From: Flavobacterium piscisymbiosum
GTDB lineage: Bacteria; Bacteroidota; Bacteroidia; Flavobacteriales; Flavobacteriaceae
Assembly: GCF_020905295.1 (NCBI RefSeq)
Contig: NZ_JAJJMM010000001.1
Coordinates: forward strand, 3,162,001-3,226,000
DNA length: 64,000 nucleotides
Direction: 5' to 3'
The notes under the pieces are model-generated. The model was not told the origin of the DNA, did no database searches, and saw only the letters and a list, made by a program, of their open reading frames with translations. The position numbers were made by a program, and so were the translations under genes. This document shows positions 23,043 to 33,163 of this stretch, piece by piece (position 1 is the stretch's first letter; every line of letters begins with the position of its first letter).

Positions 23043-24164
23043 TTAAAGATATTTCAGGTACGTTTTTCTCTGACAGTGAATTTTGGGATCAAAATTCTTC
23101 CATAACAAATGAATTGCTGTGTTTTCAGCTAATTCAGGAGTTCTGATACAATTTTGAATTCCTTTTTCTGAGAATGTTTTATAATATTCATCAAAAATAA
23201 TTGCTGTAACGCCTTTGTTTTGGTAATCAGGATGAACTCCGATAAGGTAAAAAACAACGTCTTTACTTTGTTTTCTTGCTTTTAGCAAATGAATAAACCC
23301 AAAAGGAAATAGTTTTCCTTTTGCTTTTTGTAAAGCCTCAGAAAAACTAGGCATTACAATACTAAAAGCAACCAATTTATCGTCTTTATCTACCACAAAT
23401 TTGATGTATTCCGGATTGATAAAACTGATGTATTTCTTCTTAAAATATTCTTTCTGAACATCTGAGATTGCTACAAACGAAGCCAGTTTAGCATAAGATT
23501 CATTAAACAAATCAAACATTTTATCCACGTGTGGCATAATGTCTTTTGTTTTGGTAAATGTTAGAGATCTTAGACCGTATCTTTTTTTGATTAATTCCTG
23601 TGCTTTAAGGAAAAATTCAGGTTTAACATTCGAAAACGGAAAAATGCTTTCTATATATTCCTTTTCTACCTGAAAGCCCAATTGTTCAAAATGAGTGACA
23701 TAATAAGGATTGTTATACCATGTAATCATGGTTCCCATTTGGTCGTAGCCTTCTGTAAGAACACCAACTTTGTCCAGGTTCGAAAAACCCATTGGGCCTT
23801 CAACATGCTCCAGGCTATGTTGTCTTCCTAACTCATATACTTTTTCTAATAAAGTCTTTGTTACTTCGATATCATCGATAACATCAAACCATCCAAAACG
23901 AACCTTTCTTTTGTGTTGATTGTTTACCTCAGACCAATTGATGATTGCTGTAATTCTTCCAACAATTTGATTGTCTTTGTATGCAAGGTAAAAATAGGCT
24001 TCGGCGTTATCAAAAGCAGGATTTTTTGTTTTATCAAAAGACTCTAATTCGTCTGCAATAATAGGCGGAACCCAATATGGATTGTCTTTATAGAGAGAAA
24101 ACGGAAATTTGACATAGTTGGTTAATTCCTTTTTGGTTTTGGCTTCTTTAATTGTAATCATCAA
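23043..24164 (-). CDS. GNAT-like acyltransferase family protein (373 aa)
   Basis: Two acetyltransferase-like halves are apparent. The N-terminal half (about 20-170) contains YLAYKDNQIVGRITAIIN, the usual strand pair before the CoA loop. The C-terminal half contains VFYLIGVHPDYQNKGVTAII, close to the Q/RxxGxG/A acetyl-CoA motif, here QNKGVT. The substrate is unknown; relatives are often annotated only as hypothetical. The start may be the second Met (24161). Confidence 0.75.
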   Translation of the reverse strand: MMITIKEAKTKKELTNYVKFPFSLYKDNPYWVPPIIADELESFDKTKNPAFDNAEAYFYLAYKDNQIVGRITAIINWSEVNNQHKRKVRFGWFDVIDDIEVTKTLLEKVYELGRQHSLEHVEGPMGFSNLDKVGVLTEGYDQMGTMITWYNNPYYVTHFEQLGFQVEKEYIESIFPFSNVKPEFFLKAQELIKKRYGLRSLTFTKTKDIMPHVDKMFDLFNESYAKLASFVAISDVQKEYFKKKYISFINPEYIKFVVDKDDKLVAFSIVMPSFSEALQKAKGKLFPFGFIHLLKARKQSKDVVFYLIGVHPDYQNKGVTAIIFDEYYKTFSEKGIQNCIRTPELAENTAIHLLWKNFDPKIHCQRKTYLKYL

Positions 24165-24207
24165 GATTCAGTATGTAATTGTCTCTTTACTTAGAGGTTA
24201 TTAAAAT

Positions 24208-25185
24208 TTATTCGTATTTCGCTTTACGCTTTCTTTCTTTTGCCTGATAATCGATTTCTCTTTGTTCCATCTGGTTATCTTTGTTCTTTTTTGCTTTTTC
24301 CTTGCCCTTAAATTGCATTTGTTGTTCTTTATAACTTCCGTCATAACGCCAGGAAACGCCAACTCCTCCATATAATACCGAAGGCGTATTTTTGAAGTTA
24401 GTACTAATAGAAGCATCAACCTGAAGATTAGAATTGATTAAGTAAGCCGCTCCGCCACGAACAATAGCGTCGCTGTAAAAATCGCTTTTGTAGCCTTGGT
24501 TTTCAACAAAACCGGACCATTTATCATTAAAGCCATGTGTCAGGGTCAAAACGTAACCATAACTAGGATAATCTGTTCCTATATAATCTGCAATAATATT
24601 GGTTACTAAAACCCATTTTCCTCCGCCAAATAAATTTTGGGTAATCAAGGCTACTTTTGGTGAAATGGCAGATTGAGGAGAAAAGTAATACGGATTATCA
24701 GCACCGGTAAAATTTGCTCCTGCAAAAATAGAAACCGCAGGAATCAGTTCATGCCAGTTAAAACTATGGTTGGCTTTGTAACTATAAATATTAGCTTCTT
24801 TTTTATAGTTTTTATAAGGATCATAAATTAAATATTTAGCTCCTAAAACCGTTTGTCTGAAATTATTCTTTTTATAACTGGTGTATGGCGTATCAAAATT
24901 TTCCATTTGGTATTGCAAATCCAGGATAAATTCTAATTTTTCTAAAAAAGCACCATATCTTAGGGTTAAATCTGTACCAAAACCGTTTGCATCATAATTT
25001 AATAGATCGTGTTTTTCTTTTATACCATAAATACCAAGTTCTGCCTGAATTACTGATTTTCCTACCGCATAAGCAGACATCGTTTCACCCGGACGATTCG
25101 AGTTGATTACATCAGTATATTGTGCGAAAAAAAGTTGTGGTACGAAAAAAAGTGCTGTAATAAAAAAGTTTTTATTTTTTAACAT
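24208..25185 (-). CDS. Outer-membrane transporter-like beta-barrel protein
   Basis: 325 aa with a signal peptide (..FFVPQLFFAQ, residues 1-21). The rest is rich in amphipathic beta strands with aromatic ends, in the style of the Phenol_MetA_deg / transporter family in Bacteroidota (NSNRPGETMSAYAVGK start, ..GVGVSWRYDGSYKE near the end). An unusual 40-residue Lys/Gln/Glu-rich tail (KGKEKAKKNKDNQMEQRE..) follows the last strand. The role is unknown. Confidence 0.75.
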   Translation of the reverse strand: MLKNKNFFITALFFVPQLFFAQYTDVINSNRPGETMSAYAVGKSVIQAELGIYGIKEKHDLLNYDANGFGTDLTLRYGAFLEKLEFILDLQYQMENFDTPYTSYKKNNFRQTVLGAKYLIYDPYKNYKKEANIYSYKANHSFNWHELIPAVSIFAGANFTGADNPYYFSPQSAISPKVALITQNLFGGGKWVLVTNIIADYIGTDYPSYGYVLTLTHGFNDKWSGFVENQGYKSDFYSDAIVRGGAAYLINSNLQVDASISTNFKNTPSVLYGGVGVSWRYDGSYKEQQMQFKGKEKAKKNKDNQMEQREIDYQAKERKRKAKYE

Positions 25186-25284
25186 AAATGTTTTTTTTGA
25201 TTAAAAAGTAATAACGCATTTCAAATGTACTATATTTTATTATTTATTTAAGATTGATATTTTAATTTTAAACAATGGATTTAT

Positions 25285-25292
25285 TAATTTTG
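25285..25292 (+). promoter_or_regulatory. Candidate -7 box inside the longest frame of the DUF4834 gene
   Basis: TAATTTTG fits TAnnTTTG. It lies 13 nt before the start chosen for the DUF4834 gene and inside a longer possible frame, which argues for the shorter start. No -33 element is clear. Confidence 0.4.
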
Positions 25293-25304
25293 GAAAAAAA
25301 TTAT

Positions 25305-25595
25305 ATGATCATGCAAGAAGCATCTTTTACAAATTTGTTTAAAACGATAATGTGGATTATTGCGTTTTATTATATTTTTAAGTTTTTAGCTAAAATCTTT
25401 TTACCGGTATTGGTAAAGAAAGCGGTTGAAAAAGCAGGGGAGAATTTTCAGAGACAACAACAATATAGTCAGGGAACTACATGGCAAAAAACGCGTACAA
25501 ATAATGACGAAATCATTATAGATACAGCCAATGCTAAAAAACCACGCGAAACCAAAAAGGTGGGCGATTATGTTGATTACGAAGAAATAGATTAA
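25305..25595 (+). CDS. DUF4834-family membrane protein
   Basis: 96 aa from the start chosen (MIMQEASFTNLFKT); ATG codons at 25275 and 25311 are alternatives. There is a single membrane helix (about 10-35, IMWIIAFYYIFKFLAKIFLP), then a Gln-rich stretch and an acidic end (GDYVDYEEID). This architecture fits DUF4834, a family of small Bacteroidota proteins of unknown function. It precedes the YfhO-type gene by 51 nt and may share its transcript. Confidence 0.75.
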   Translation: MIMQEASFTNLFKTIMWIIAFYYIFKFLAKIFLPVLVKKAVEKAGENFQRQQQYSQGTTWQKTRTNNDEIIIDTANAKKPRETKKVGDYVDYEEID

Positions 25596-25646
25596 GTTTG
25601 TGTCCTAGAGTTGTAGGATTCATCATTTAACCCAAACCAGTCTAAA

Positions 25647-28091
25647 TTGAAAATAGTAAATAAGTTCTATCCGCATGCCCTTGTTATATTGGGCTTTATT
25701 ATCGTTTCTTTAATTTATTTTTACCCGGTTTTACAGGGAAAACAAATCTTCCAATCGGATATTGCTCAATATACCGGAATGGCTAAAGAGCAAAATGATT
25801 TTAGAGCAACAGAGCATTCTGAGCCTTATTGGACCAATTCAGCTTTTGGTGGTATGCCAACCTATCAGTTAGGAGCAAATTATCCTAATGATTTTGTGGG
25901 ACATATAGACGATATTTTACGTTTCTTACCACGTCCTGCTGATTATCTATTTCTATATTTCTTAGGTTTCTACGGCTTATTATTGGTTTTAAAAACCGAT
26001 CCTTTAAAAGCATTTATCGGAGCAATCGCTTTCGGTTTTTCTACTTATTTAATCATTATTCTTGGAGTTGGTCATAATGCAAAAGCGCATGCAATTGCTT
26101 ATATGCCGCTTGTTATAGCCGGATTTATACTGGTTTTTCAGAAAAAATATATTTGGGGAGGTTTGCTCACCATGTTTGCGGTTGCATTAGAAATTAATGC
26201 AAACCACTTTCAAATGACCTATTATTTATTGATTTTCTTATTGATATTATCGGGTTATTATGCCTTTAATTTTATTAAAGAAAAAGAATATAGGCCTCTT
26301 TTAACAGCAATTGGAGTTTTGGCTGTAGCCGGAATCTTTGCGATTGGAGCAAATGCTACCAATTTGATGGCTACTAGCGAGTATGCTAAATTTAGTACTC
26401 GAAGCAATAGCGAATTGACTTTTAATCCGGACGGATCTAAAAAGACAAATGAAAATGCTTTAAGCCGCGAATACATTACAGAATATAGTTACGGAATTCC
26501 TGAAAGTTTTAACCTGATTGCGCCAAGACTTTTTGGAGGTTCAAATCATGAAAACGTAGGAACAGATAGCCGTATGTATTCGTTTATGATCGAACAGGGA
26601 GTTCCATCAGAGCAAGCTCAGGATTTTGTGTCAGGAATGCCAACATATTGGGGAGATCAGCCTATTGTTGCAGCTCCGGCATATATTGGGGTTGTGGTTT
26701 TCTTTTTAGGAGTTTTGGCATTATTTATCGATGATCGAAAAATAAAATATGTATTTCTTTCGGGGGCGCTTGTTTCTTTAGTGCTTTCCTGGGGAAAAAA
26801 TTTCTCCTTGCTAACCGATTTTTTTATCGATTACGTTCCAATGTATGATAAGTTTAGGGCAGTTTCCTCTATTCAGGTTATTCTTGAATTGTGTTTTCCT
26901 GTTTTGGCTATTATGGGATTACAATCTTTCTTTAAAGCTAAAGATGAACCTAAAATACAACAAAAAGCACTTGTACAAACTGGGGTTTTTGGTATAGGAA
27001 TTATTGTAATATTAGTGTTTGCTAAAAGTATGTTCCATTTTACAGGAAGCAACGATAACTATTTCCTGCAAAGCTACGGACCAGCTTTTGTTGATGCTTT
27101 AAAGGAAGACAGAATGACTTTATATTCTGCTGATTTATTACGTTCAGGATTTTTTATTGTATTGACTTTTGGAATTTTATGGTTGTTTATCAAAAATAAA
27201 CTGGCTCAAAATACTACTTTAATTATCGTTGGTCTTTTAATGATTTTCGATTTATTTTTTGTGGATAAAAAATATGTTTCGGCAAAAGATTTTGTGAGCC
27301 CTGTACAAATTGCAGCGCCGTTTCAGGAAACACCTTCTGATGCACAAATTCTAAAAGATACAACACATTACAGGGTTTTTGAAGTAAACGGAAACATGTC
27401 CAGCGCACGTGCATCTTATTTTCACCATTCTTTAGGTGGATATCATGCTGCGAAACCAAGAAGAATACAGCAATTATTTGATTATCAAATTGCGAAAAAT
27501 AATATGGAAGTTTTGGATATGTTGAATGTAAAATACATCATCCAGACAGATAAAGAAGGAAAAGAATTTCCAACTATAAATCCAAATACAAACGGAAATG
27601 CATGGTTTGTTAGTACCATAAAATTAGTAAATAAGGCTGATGATGTAATGAAAGCTTTAGATCATATTGATACTAAAACTGTAGCTGTTTTTAATGTACA
27701 CGAACATGAAGGCAAATTTAAAAGTGCCCGATTAAAGAAACAATGGGATACAACCGGAACTATTAAAGTTGTGGAATACAAACCAAATTATATCAAATAC
27801 AAGTCTGATAATAAGAAAGATGGTTTGGCAGTATTTTCTGAAATGTATTATAAAAATGGCTGGAACGCATATATTGATGGTGAATTAACGACACATTTCC
27901 CTGTTGATTATGTTTTAAGAGCTATGGAAGTTCCGGGAGGACAACATACTATTGAGTTTAAATTTGAACCTCAGGTTGTAAAAACCGGAAGCATCATTAC
28001 TTTGATAAGTTTTATTGGAATGTTGTTGCTTTTAATTGGAGGTATTTATTTTGAGAATAGAAAGGTAAAAACTGGAGATCAAAAAATCTGA
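25647..28091 (+). CDS. YfhO-family polytopic membrane protein (814 aa)
   Basis: Starts at TTG (..TTGAAAATAG). At least twelve transmembrane helices occupy the N-terminal two thirds, with a periplasmic C-terminal domain and a last helix near residue 785. The features GGMPTYQLGANYPNDF, GHNAKAHAIAYMPLV and the C-terminal MYYKNGWNAYIDGE match the YfhO group, GT-C-like proteins linked to glycosylation of envelope polymers. A small gene, a GT4 glycosyltransferase and a flippase follow on the same strand, so envelope glycan assembly is the likely setting. Confidence 0.85.
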   Translation: MKIVNKFYPHALVILGFIIVSLIYFYPVLQGKQIFQSDIAQYTGMAKEQNDFRATEHSEPYWTNSAFGGMPTYQLGANYPNDFVGHIDDILRFLPRPADYLFLYFLGFYGLLLVLKTDPLKAFIGAIAFGFSTYLIIILGVGHNAKAHAIAYMPLVIAGFILVFQKKYIWGGLLTMFAVALEINANHFQMTYYLLIFLLILSGYYAFNFIKEKEYRPLLTAIGVLAVAGIFAIGANATNLMATSEYAKFSTRSNSELTFNPDGSKKTNENALSREYITEYSYGIPESFNLIAPRLFGGSNHENVGTDSRMYSFMIEQGVPSEQAQDFVSGMPTYWGDQPIVAAPAYIGVVVFFLGVLALFIDDRKIKYVFLSGALVSLVLSWGKNFSLLTDFFIDYVPMYDKFRAVSSIQVILELCFPVLAIMGLQSFFKAKDEPKIQQKALVQTGVFGIGIIVILVFAKSMFHFTGSNDNYFLQSYGPAFVDALKEDRMTLYSADLLRSGFFIVLTFGILWLFIKNKLAQNTTLIIVGLLMIFDLFFVDKKYVSAKDFVSPVQIAAPFQETPSDAQILKDTTHYRVFEVNGNMSSARASYFHHSLGGYHAAKPRRIQQLFDYQIAKNNMEVLDMLNVKYIIQTDKEGKEFPTINPNTNGNAWFVSTIKLVNKADDVMKALDHIDTKTVAVFNVHEHEGKFKSARLKKQWDTTGTIKVVEYKPNYIKYKSDNKKDGLAVFSEMYYKNGWNAYIDGELTTHFPVDYVLRAMEVPGGQHTIEFKFEPQVVKTGSIITLISFIGMLLLLIGGIYFENRKVKTGDQKI

Positions 28092-28161
28092 TTTTGTTTT
28101 CAGAACTATTTATTGCTTATATCATTTAGTATCTTTACATATTATTTTAAATATCTAAACA

Positions 28162-28332
28162 ATGAAAAAGAGCGTTTTAAGTTTTGGTTCTCCTAAAGAA
28201 TTGGAAGCGAAAAGAATAGCTGAAATAAAATCTCTTTCTTATTTAGAAAGATTAATGATACTTATTGAGGTTTCTTACACCTTGAAAATAGTAAATAGAA
28301 TTTCTATTCAAAAAAGAATGAAGTTTTACTAA
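28162..28332 (+). CDS. Small basic protein (56 aa)
   Basis: A hand-read frame starting MKKSVLSFGSPKELEAKRIA and ending ..IQKRMKFY. It is helical and basic, with no signal peptide. A TATCTTTA box lies 25-30 nt upstream. The KELEAKRIAEIKSLSYLERL segment looks like a genuine amphipathic helix, and codon use resembles the neighbours. No family is recognised. Confidence 0.55.
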   Translation: MKKSVLSFGSPKELEAKRIAEIKSLSYLERLMILIEVSYTLKIVNRISIQKRMKFY

Positions 28333-28374
28333 TATTTTTGAATCTGCATTATAAAACAACAAACCCGATTTTCT

Positions 28375-29664
28375 TTGGAACAAAAAAAACTCTTAATCAT
28401 TACTTATTATTTCCCGCCTGCTGGAGGTCCGGGAGTACAGCGTTGGTTAAAATTTGTAAAATATTTACCTGAATTTGGTGTTCAGCCCATTGTATATGTT
28501 CCTGAAAATCCAACATATCCAATAATTGATGAAGGTTTGGTAAGTCAGATCTCTGATAAAGCTATTGTTCTAAAAAATAAAATTTGGGAGCCCTATCAAT
28601 TGGCATCCATTTTTTCGAAGAATAAAACCAAGAAAATCAGTTCCGGAATTTTTCCTCATAAGAAAAAACAAACTTTTTTAGATAAAACATTTCTTTGGAT
28701 TCGAGGAAATCTTTTTATTCCCGATGCCCGTGTTTTTTGGGTAAAGCCTTCAGTGACTTATCTGGAGAAATATATCAAGGAAAATAATATTGATACCATT
28801 GTAACTTCGGGACCGCCGCACAGTTTGCATTTAATAGGCTTAGAATTAAAAGAAAAACTAAATGTAAAATGGTTTGCTGATTTTCGCGATCCGTGGACTA
28901 CAATTGGTTATCACAAAGCATTACGTTTGTCGGCTTATGCAGCTAAAAAACATAAAAGTTTAGAACATAAAGTACTTAATAGTGCAGATACTATTATTGT
29001 AACGAGTAAAACTACCAAAACCGAATTTCAGGCGATTACCAATAAGCCAATTTCGGTAATTACCAACGGTTACGATATTGAGAATGTTGAAAAACAAACT
29101 TTAGATACTAAATTTACTTTAGCACATATTGGGTCCTTTTTATCAGATAGAAATCCTAAATTTTTATGGGAATGTTTGGTAGAATTACTTCATGAAATAC
29201 CAGATTTTAAAACACATCTGGAAATTAAATTAATTGGGGCCGTAAGTCAGGAAGTTTTAGATGCTATTCAGGAATTTAATCTGAATGATTATTTGAATCT
29301 TTTAGGATATGTTTCGCATCACGAAGCAATTGCACATCAAAAAAAATCTCAGGTTTTACTTTTAATCGAGATTAATTCTGAAGATACTAAAAGCATAATT
29401 CCTGGTAAATTGTTTGAATACATGGTCTCCAATCGACCAATAATTGCGATTGGTCCAAACGGATCAGATTTTGCCGATATCATTAAAGAGACTAATACAG
29501 GAGTATTTTTTGATTATTCTGAAAAAGCGAAGTTAAAAAGTGTAATTTTGGACTTTTATAATCAATTTTTGGAAGGGAAATTACAATCTCATGGCGTTGG
29601 TTTACAACAATATTCAAGAAAAAGCCTTACTAAACAATTGGCACAATTGATTAGCGAATCATAA
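28375..29664 (+). CDS. Glycosyltransferase family 4-like protein
   Basis: 429 aa, with TTG start (MEQKKLLIITYYFPPAGGPGVQ). It has a Rossmann-type N-terminal domain with the Gly-rich PPAGGPGVQRWLKF acceptor loop, and DFRDPWT near 180. The C-terminal domain contains the nucleotide-sugar region IPGKLFEYMVSNRPIIAIG, with the EX7E-like Glu in KLFEY. It transfers a sugar from a nucleotide donor to an envelope glycan acceptor; donor and acceptor are unknown. It sits just upstream of the flippase gene. Confidence 0.88.
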   Translation: MEQKKLLIITYYFPPAGGPGVQRWLKFVKYLPEFGVQPIVYVPENPTYPIIDEGLVSQISDKAIVLKNKIWEPYQLASIFSKNKTKKISSGIFPHKKKQTFLDKTFLWIRGNLFIPDARVFWVKPSVTYLEKYIKENNIDTIVTSGPPHSLHLIGLELKEKLNVKWFADFRDPWTTIGYHKALRLSAYAAKKHKSLEHKVLNSADTIIVTSKTTKTEFQAITNKPISVITNGYDIENVEKQTLDTKFTLAHIGSFLSDRNPKFLWECLVELLHEIPDFKTHLEIKLIGAVSQEVLDAIQEFNLNDYLNLLGYVSHHEAIAHQKKSQVLLLIEINSEDTKSIIPGKLFEYMVSNRPIIAIGPNGSDFADIIKETNTGVFFDYSEKAKLKSVILDFYNQFLEGKLQSHGVGLQQYSRKSLTKQLAQLISES

Positions 29665-29672
29665 GATTGCAA

Positions 29673-29710
29673 TAATCTAAAATCCATAATCTAAAAATCT
29701 AAAATCCAAA
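29673..29710. repeat. AATCTAAAATC short repeats
   Basis: Three to four near-tandem AATCTAAAATCC units fill the space between the glycosyltransferase stop and the flippase start. A related run is at 52984-53017. Confidence 0.6.
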
Positions 29711-29711
29711 A

Positions 29712-31181
29712 ATGGGTATTGTTTTAAATCAGTCTTTCAAAAATACAATCATTACTTATATAGGTTTCGCTATTGGAGCCATTAATACACTTTATTTATA
29801 TCCTATTTATCTGGGTGCTACTTATTACGCGTTAACCAATTATATTCTTTCGGCAGCGAATGTTATTATGCCTTTGTTTGCTATCGGAATGCAAAATACG
29901 TTAGTCAAATTTTATTCTCAATATAAAACAGAAGAAGAAAGAGAGCAATTTTTATCATTTACAGCCTTATTTCCAATATTAATGTGTATTCCGTTAGGGA
30001 TAATCGGAATCTTTTTCTTTGATGATATTACGGCATTTGTAACAAAGAAAAACCCTGTTGTAAAAGAGTTTATGTTTTTAATTCCATTTATTGGGATTTG
30101 TATGGCCTATTTCGAAATATTCTATGCCTGGGCGAGAGTTCATATGCATTCTGTTTTTGGAAATTTTATTAAAGAAGTTGGGTTGAGACTGTTTTCGACT
30201 TTTGCTTTGGTAGGTTTATATTTTAATTGGATGACACTTATTCAATTTGTATATGTGACGGCAGGAATTTATTTTGTGGCTTTTATAGTAACGATGTTTT
30301 ATGCTTTCTATGTCAAAAAGCCTAAATTTCAGATCAATATACCTCAAAATGTAAAAGACGTAATGGAATATACCTTTTTCATTATTCTTTCAGGAAGTGT
30401 TGCCAATTTACTTTTAGACGGTGATAAATTGATGCTGAATCAATACATGAAAATTGAGAACATCGCTTATTATTCTGTGGCAACCTATATTGCTTTGGTA
30501 ATCTCGGTTCCGAGTCGTGCCATGCATCAGATTGTATATCCGATTACGGCAAAATTGATGCACGATAACAAACATGATGAATTGAATCAATTGTATAAAA
30601 AAACCTCTATCAATCTGCAAATGGTTGGCGGATTTGTAATGTTATGTATTTTTGTCAATATCAATCAATTGTATGAATTAGTTCCAAAAGAATACAGTGG
30701 CGGAATCTCTGTTGTATTTATGATTGGATTATCGAAGTATTTCGATTTGATTTTAGGAAACAATAATGCTATCATTTTTAATACAAAATACTACCGAATG
30801 GTATTGTATTTAGGATTGCTTTTGGTGTTTTTGACCGTGATCTTAAATATGATTTTTATTCCAATTTTTGGAATTAAAGGTTCTGCGTTTGCGACTTTAT
30901 TATCGATTACACTATATAGTTTGGCAAAATTGCTTTTTGTTGTAAAAAAGCTTGATTTATATCCTTTTTCTAAAGAAACGATCTATTCAATGCTGTTAAC
31001 TTTTGCGTTGTTTCTACTGTTTTATTTTTGGGAATTTCCGTTTTACCAATTGATAAGTATTGCTTTAAAATCTATTTTAGTAACGATTTTATATGTTTAC
31101 TTAAATTATAAGTTTGATATTTCTCCGGATATTAATAAAGTAATCGATATGCTTTTGCGAAAAGTAGGAATTAAAATTTAG
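29712..31181 (+). CDS. Wzx-like oligosaccharide flippase
   Basis: 489 aa with about fourteen transmembrane helices, typical of the MOP/Wzx-MviN polysaccharide exporter superfamily. N-terminal FKNTIITYIGFAIGAINTLYL and the ..NYILSAANVIMPLFAIGMQNTLVKF block match the first helices of the family. It would flip lipid-linked oligosaccharide across the inner membrane and pairs logically with the preceding glycosyltransferase. Confidence 0.88.
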   Translation: MGIVLNQSFKNTIITYIGFAIGAINTLYLYPIYLGATYYALTNYILSAANVIMPLFAIGMQNTLVKFYSQYKTEEEREQFLSFTALFPILMCIPLGIIGIFFFDDITAFVTKKNPVVKEFMFLIPFIGICMAYFEIFYAWARVHMHSVFGNFIKEVGLRLFSTFALVGLYFNWMTLIQFVYVTAGIYFVAFIVTMFYAFYVKKPKFQINIPQNVKDVMEYTFFIILSGSVANLLLDGDKLMLNQYMKIENIAYYSVATYIALVISVPSRAMHQIVYPITAKLMHDNKHDELNQLYKKTSINLQMVGGFVMLCIFVNINQLYELVPKEYSGGISVVFMIGLSKYFDLILGNNNAIIFNTKYYRMVLYLGLLLVFLTVILNMIFIPIFGIKGSAFATLLSITLYSLAKLLFVVKKLDLYPFSKETIYSMLLTFALFLLFYFWEFPFYQLISIALKSILVTILYVYLNYKFDISPDINKVIDMLLRKVGIKI

Positions 31182-31235
31182 TACGATTTTATTGAGAAAA
31201 CATAAAGTATTTTAAATTCCAATCTATTTTGTTTT

Positions 31236-31243
31236 TATATTTG
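31236..31243 (+). promoter_or_regulatory. Candidate -7 box for the MscS gene
   Basis: TATATTTG, 33 nt before the ATG, matches TAnnTTTG. No clear -33 element. Confidence 0.5.
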
Positions 31244-31276
31244 TTAGAAGGATAACCAACTTATTGCTAGCAAAAT

Positions 31277-32926
31277 ATGAAAAAGAAATTAGTGTGTTTT
31301 TTAGCGTTCTTCATTGTTTTGTTTTCTTCACTGGCTTTTGCTCAAAAAGATACTTTACAGACTTCAAAAGTTACAACCGAATTAAAACAAAAAGGATATC
31401 CTGTAAATCCATTCAAGGACACGCTTTTTTATGTTTATAATAAAGTAGGTTCTTTTACTGCCGAAAACAGGGCAAATGCCATTACTGAAAAAATCAGAAA
31501 ACTTTACGAAGACTCTTTTTTTGAAGAAGATTCTATTATAGTTGTTCCTTCGGATATTTCTCAGGATATAGTGTACAAAAACGACTTCATCATTATGTCC
31601 ATTTTGGATGGTGATGCAAAAGCCGAAAATCAAACCACTGGATTTATTGCCAAGCGAAATTTAAACGCAATAAAAAAAGCCGTTATCTATCAAAACGAAA
31701 ATTATTCAATGCTTCCTAAAAGACTTGGATATACTGCATTACTGATTCTTATCATTGGAATTGTTTTGTATTTTGTGGGAAAGATTTTCAATAGAATACG
31801 ATTACACATTCTTAAAAATAGCGATAAATATTTTAAAGGTTTTAGTTATAACAATATCACTATTCTTTCGCCACAAAAACAGCAAGGGCTATTAATGCGA
31901 TTGTATAGCTTTGTAAAAGGTTTTACTTTGATTTTGATAGTTTATTTTTCTTTGCCATTATTGTTTAGCATTTTTCCGGCGACAGAAGCATACACCACAA
32001 CATTATTACGATGGATTCTTACGCCGGCAAAACTGGCTGTAATGGGCTTTGTCGATTTTTTACCAAGCTTTGTTACTATAGTTGTTATTGTTTTTATTTT
32101 TAAATATACCATAAAGGTAATACGGTTCTTTTTTGATGAAATCAAAAAAGAAAATATAAAAATAGATGGCTTTTACAGTGACTGGGCAATGCCTACATTT
32201 AATATCATCAGGTTTCTATTATTGGCGTTTATGATAGTGATTATATTTCCGTATTTGCCAGGTTCTGATTCTCCAATTTTCAAAGGTGTATCTGTTTTTG
32301 TGGGTATTTTATTTTCATTAGGATCCTCAAACGCTATTGCCAATATGGTGGCAGGTTTAGTTATCACCTATATGCGCCCGTTTAAGATTGGTGATTTTAT
32401 AAAAATAGGAGATGTAAGCGGAGAGGTTATAGAGAAAACAGCTTTGGTTACCAGAATAAGAACGCCAAAATTTGAAGATATAACAATACCTAATTCTACT
32501 GTATTGTCCAGTACTTCTACTAATTATTCGTCGAATACAAAGCAGGTCAATAATGGTTTACTAATTCACACCACTGTTACAATTGGTTATGATGTACCCT
32601 GGAAAGATATTCATAAAGCTTTGATCGATGCGGCATTAAAAACAGAGTTGATTGAGCAAACACCGCCGCCTTTTGTGTTGCAGACAAGCTTAGATGATTT
32701 TTATGTTTCGTACCAAATTAATGTGTATACGAAACACCCTACAAAGCAGCCTATGATCTATTCTTCATTGCATCAAAATATTCAGGATTCATTTAATGCG
32801 GCCGGAATCGAAATTATGTCACCTCATTATAATGCCATACGCGACGGAAATAACACTACGATTCCTGAAAATTATTTAAAAAGTGATTACGAGGCTCCTT
32901 CATTTAATATTAAGAATAAAAGTTAA
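31277..32926 (+). CDS. MscS-family mechanosensitive channel
   Basis: 549 aa. A signal peptide (..SSLAFAQ, 1-22) precedes a periplasmic domain of about 130 residues, then four to five membrane helices (about 160-360). The conserved MscS pore and beta domain follow (SNAIANMVAGLVITYMRPF, KIGDFIKIGDVSGEVIE, then RTPKFEDITIPNS). It opens on membrane tension to release solutes at hypo-osmotic shock. It has its own promoter-like box. Confidence 0.92.
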   Translation: MKKKLVCFLAFFIVLFSSLAFAQKDTLQTSKVTTELKQKGYPVNPFKDTLFYVYNKVGSFTAENRANAITEKIRKLYEDSFFEEDSIIVVPSDISQDIVYKNDFIIMSILDGDAKAENQTTGFIAKRNLNAIKKAVIYQNENYSMLPKRLGYTALLILIIGIVLYFVGKIFNRIRLHILKNSDKYFKGFSYNNITILSPQKQQGLLMRLYSFVKGFTLILIVYFSLPLLFSIFPATEAYTTTLLRWILTPAKLAVMGFVDFLPSFVTIVVIVFIFKYTIKVIRFFFDEIKKENIKIDGFYSDWAMPTFNIIRFLLLAFMIVIIFPYLPGSDSPIFKGVSVFVGILFSLGSSNAIANMVAGLVITYMRPFKIGDFIKIGDVSGEVIEKTALVTRIRTPKFEDITIPNSTVLSSTSTNYSSNTKQVNNGLLIHTTVTIGYDVPWKDIHKALIDAALKTELIEQTPPPFVLQTSLDDFYVSYQINVYTKHPTKQPMIYSSLHQNIQDSFNAAGIEIMSPHYNAIRDGNNTTIPENYLKSDYEAPSFNIKNKS

Positions 32927-33163
32927 TAAATTGATACTGTGGTATTAATCTTAAAAATTTAACAGTGATTTGTTTTGAATTTAATTTTATAAAAATTAAC
33001 TTTAGCTAAGAATTTAGCAACACTTTCCTTAATAGGATAAAAAAGATCTCATTTAAGACAATAAAAGTGTTTGTTATTGTGTTTATTAAGTTGGATTGCT
33101 ACGCTGAAAATGTTAAAAAGCGTGGAGTAATTTTTGCAGTATTTGGATTAATTTTTTTACGTA

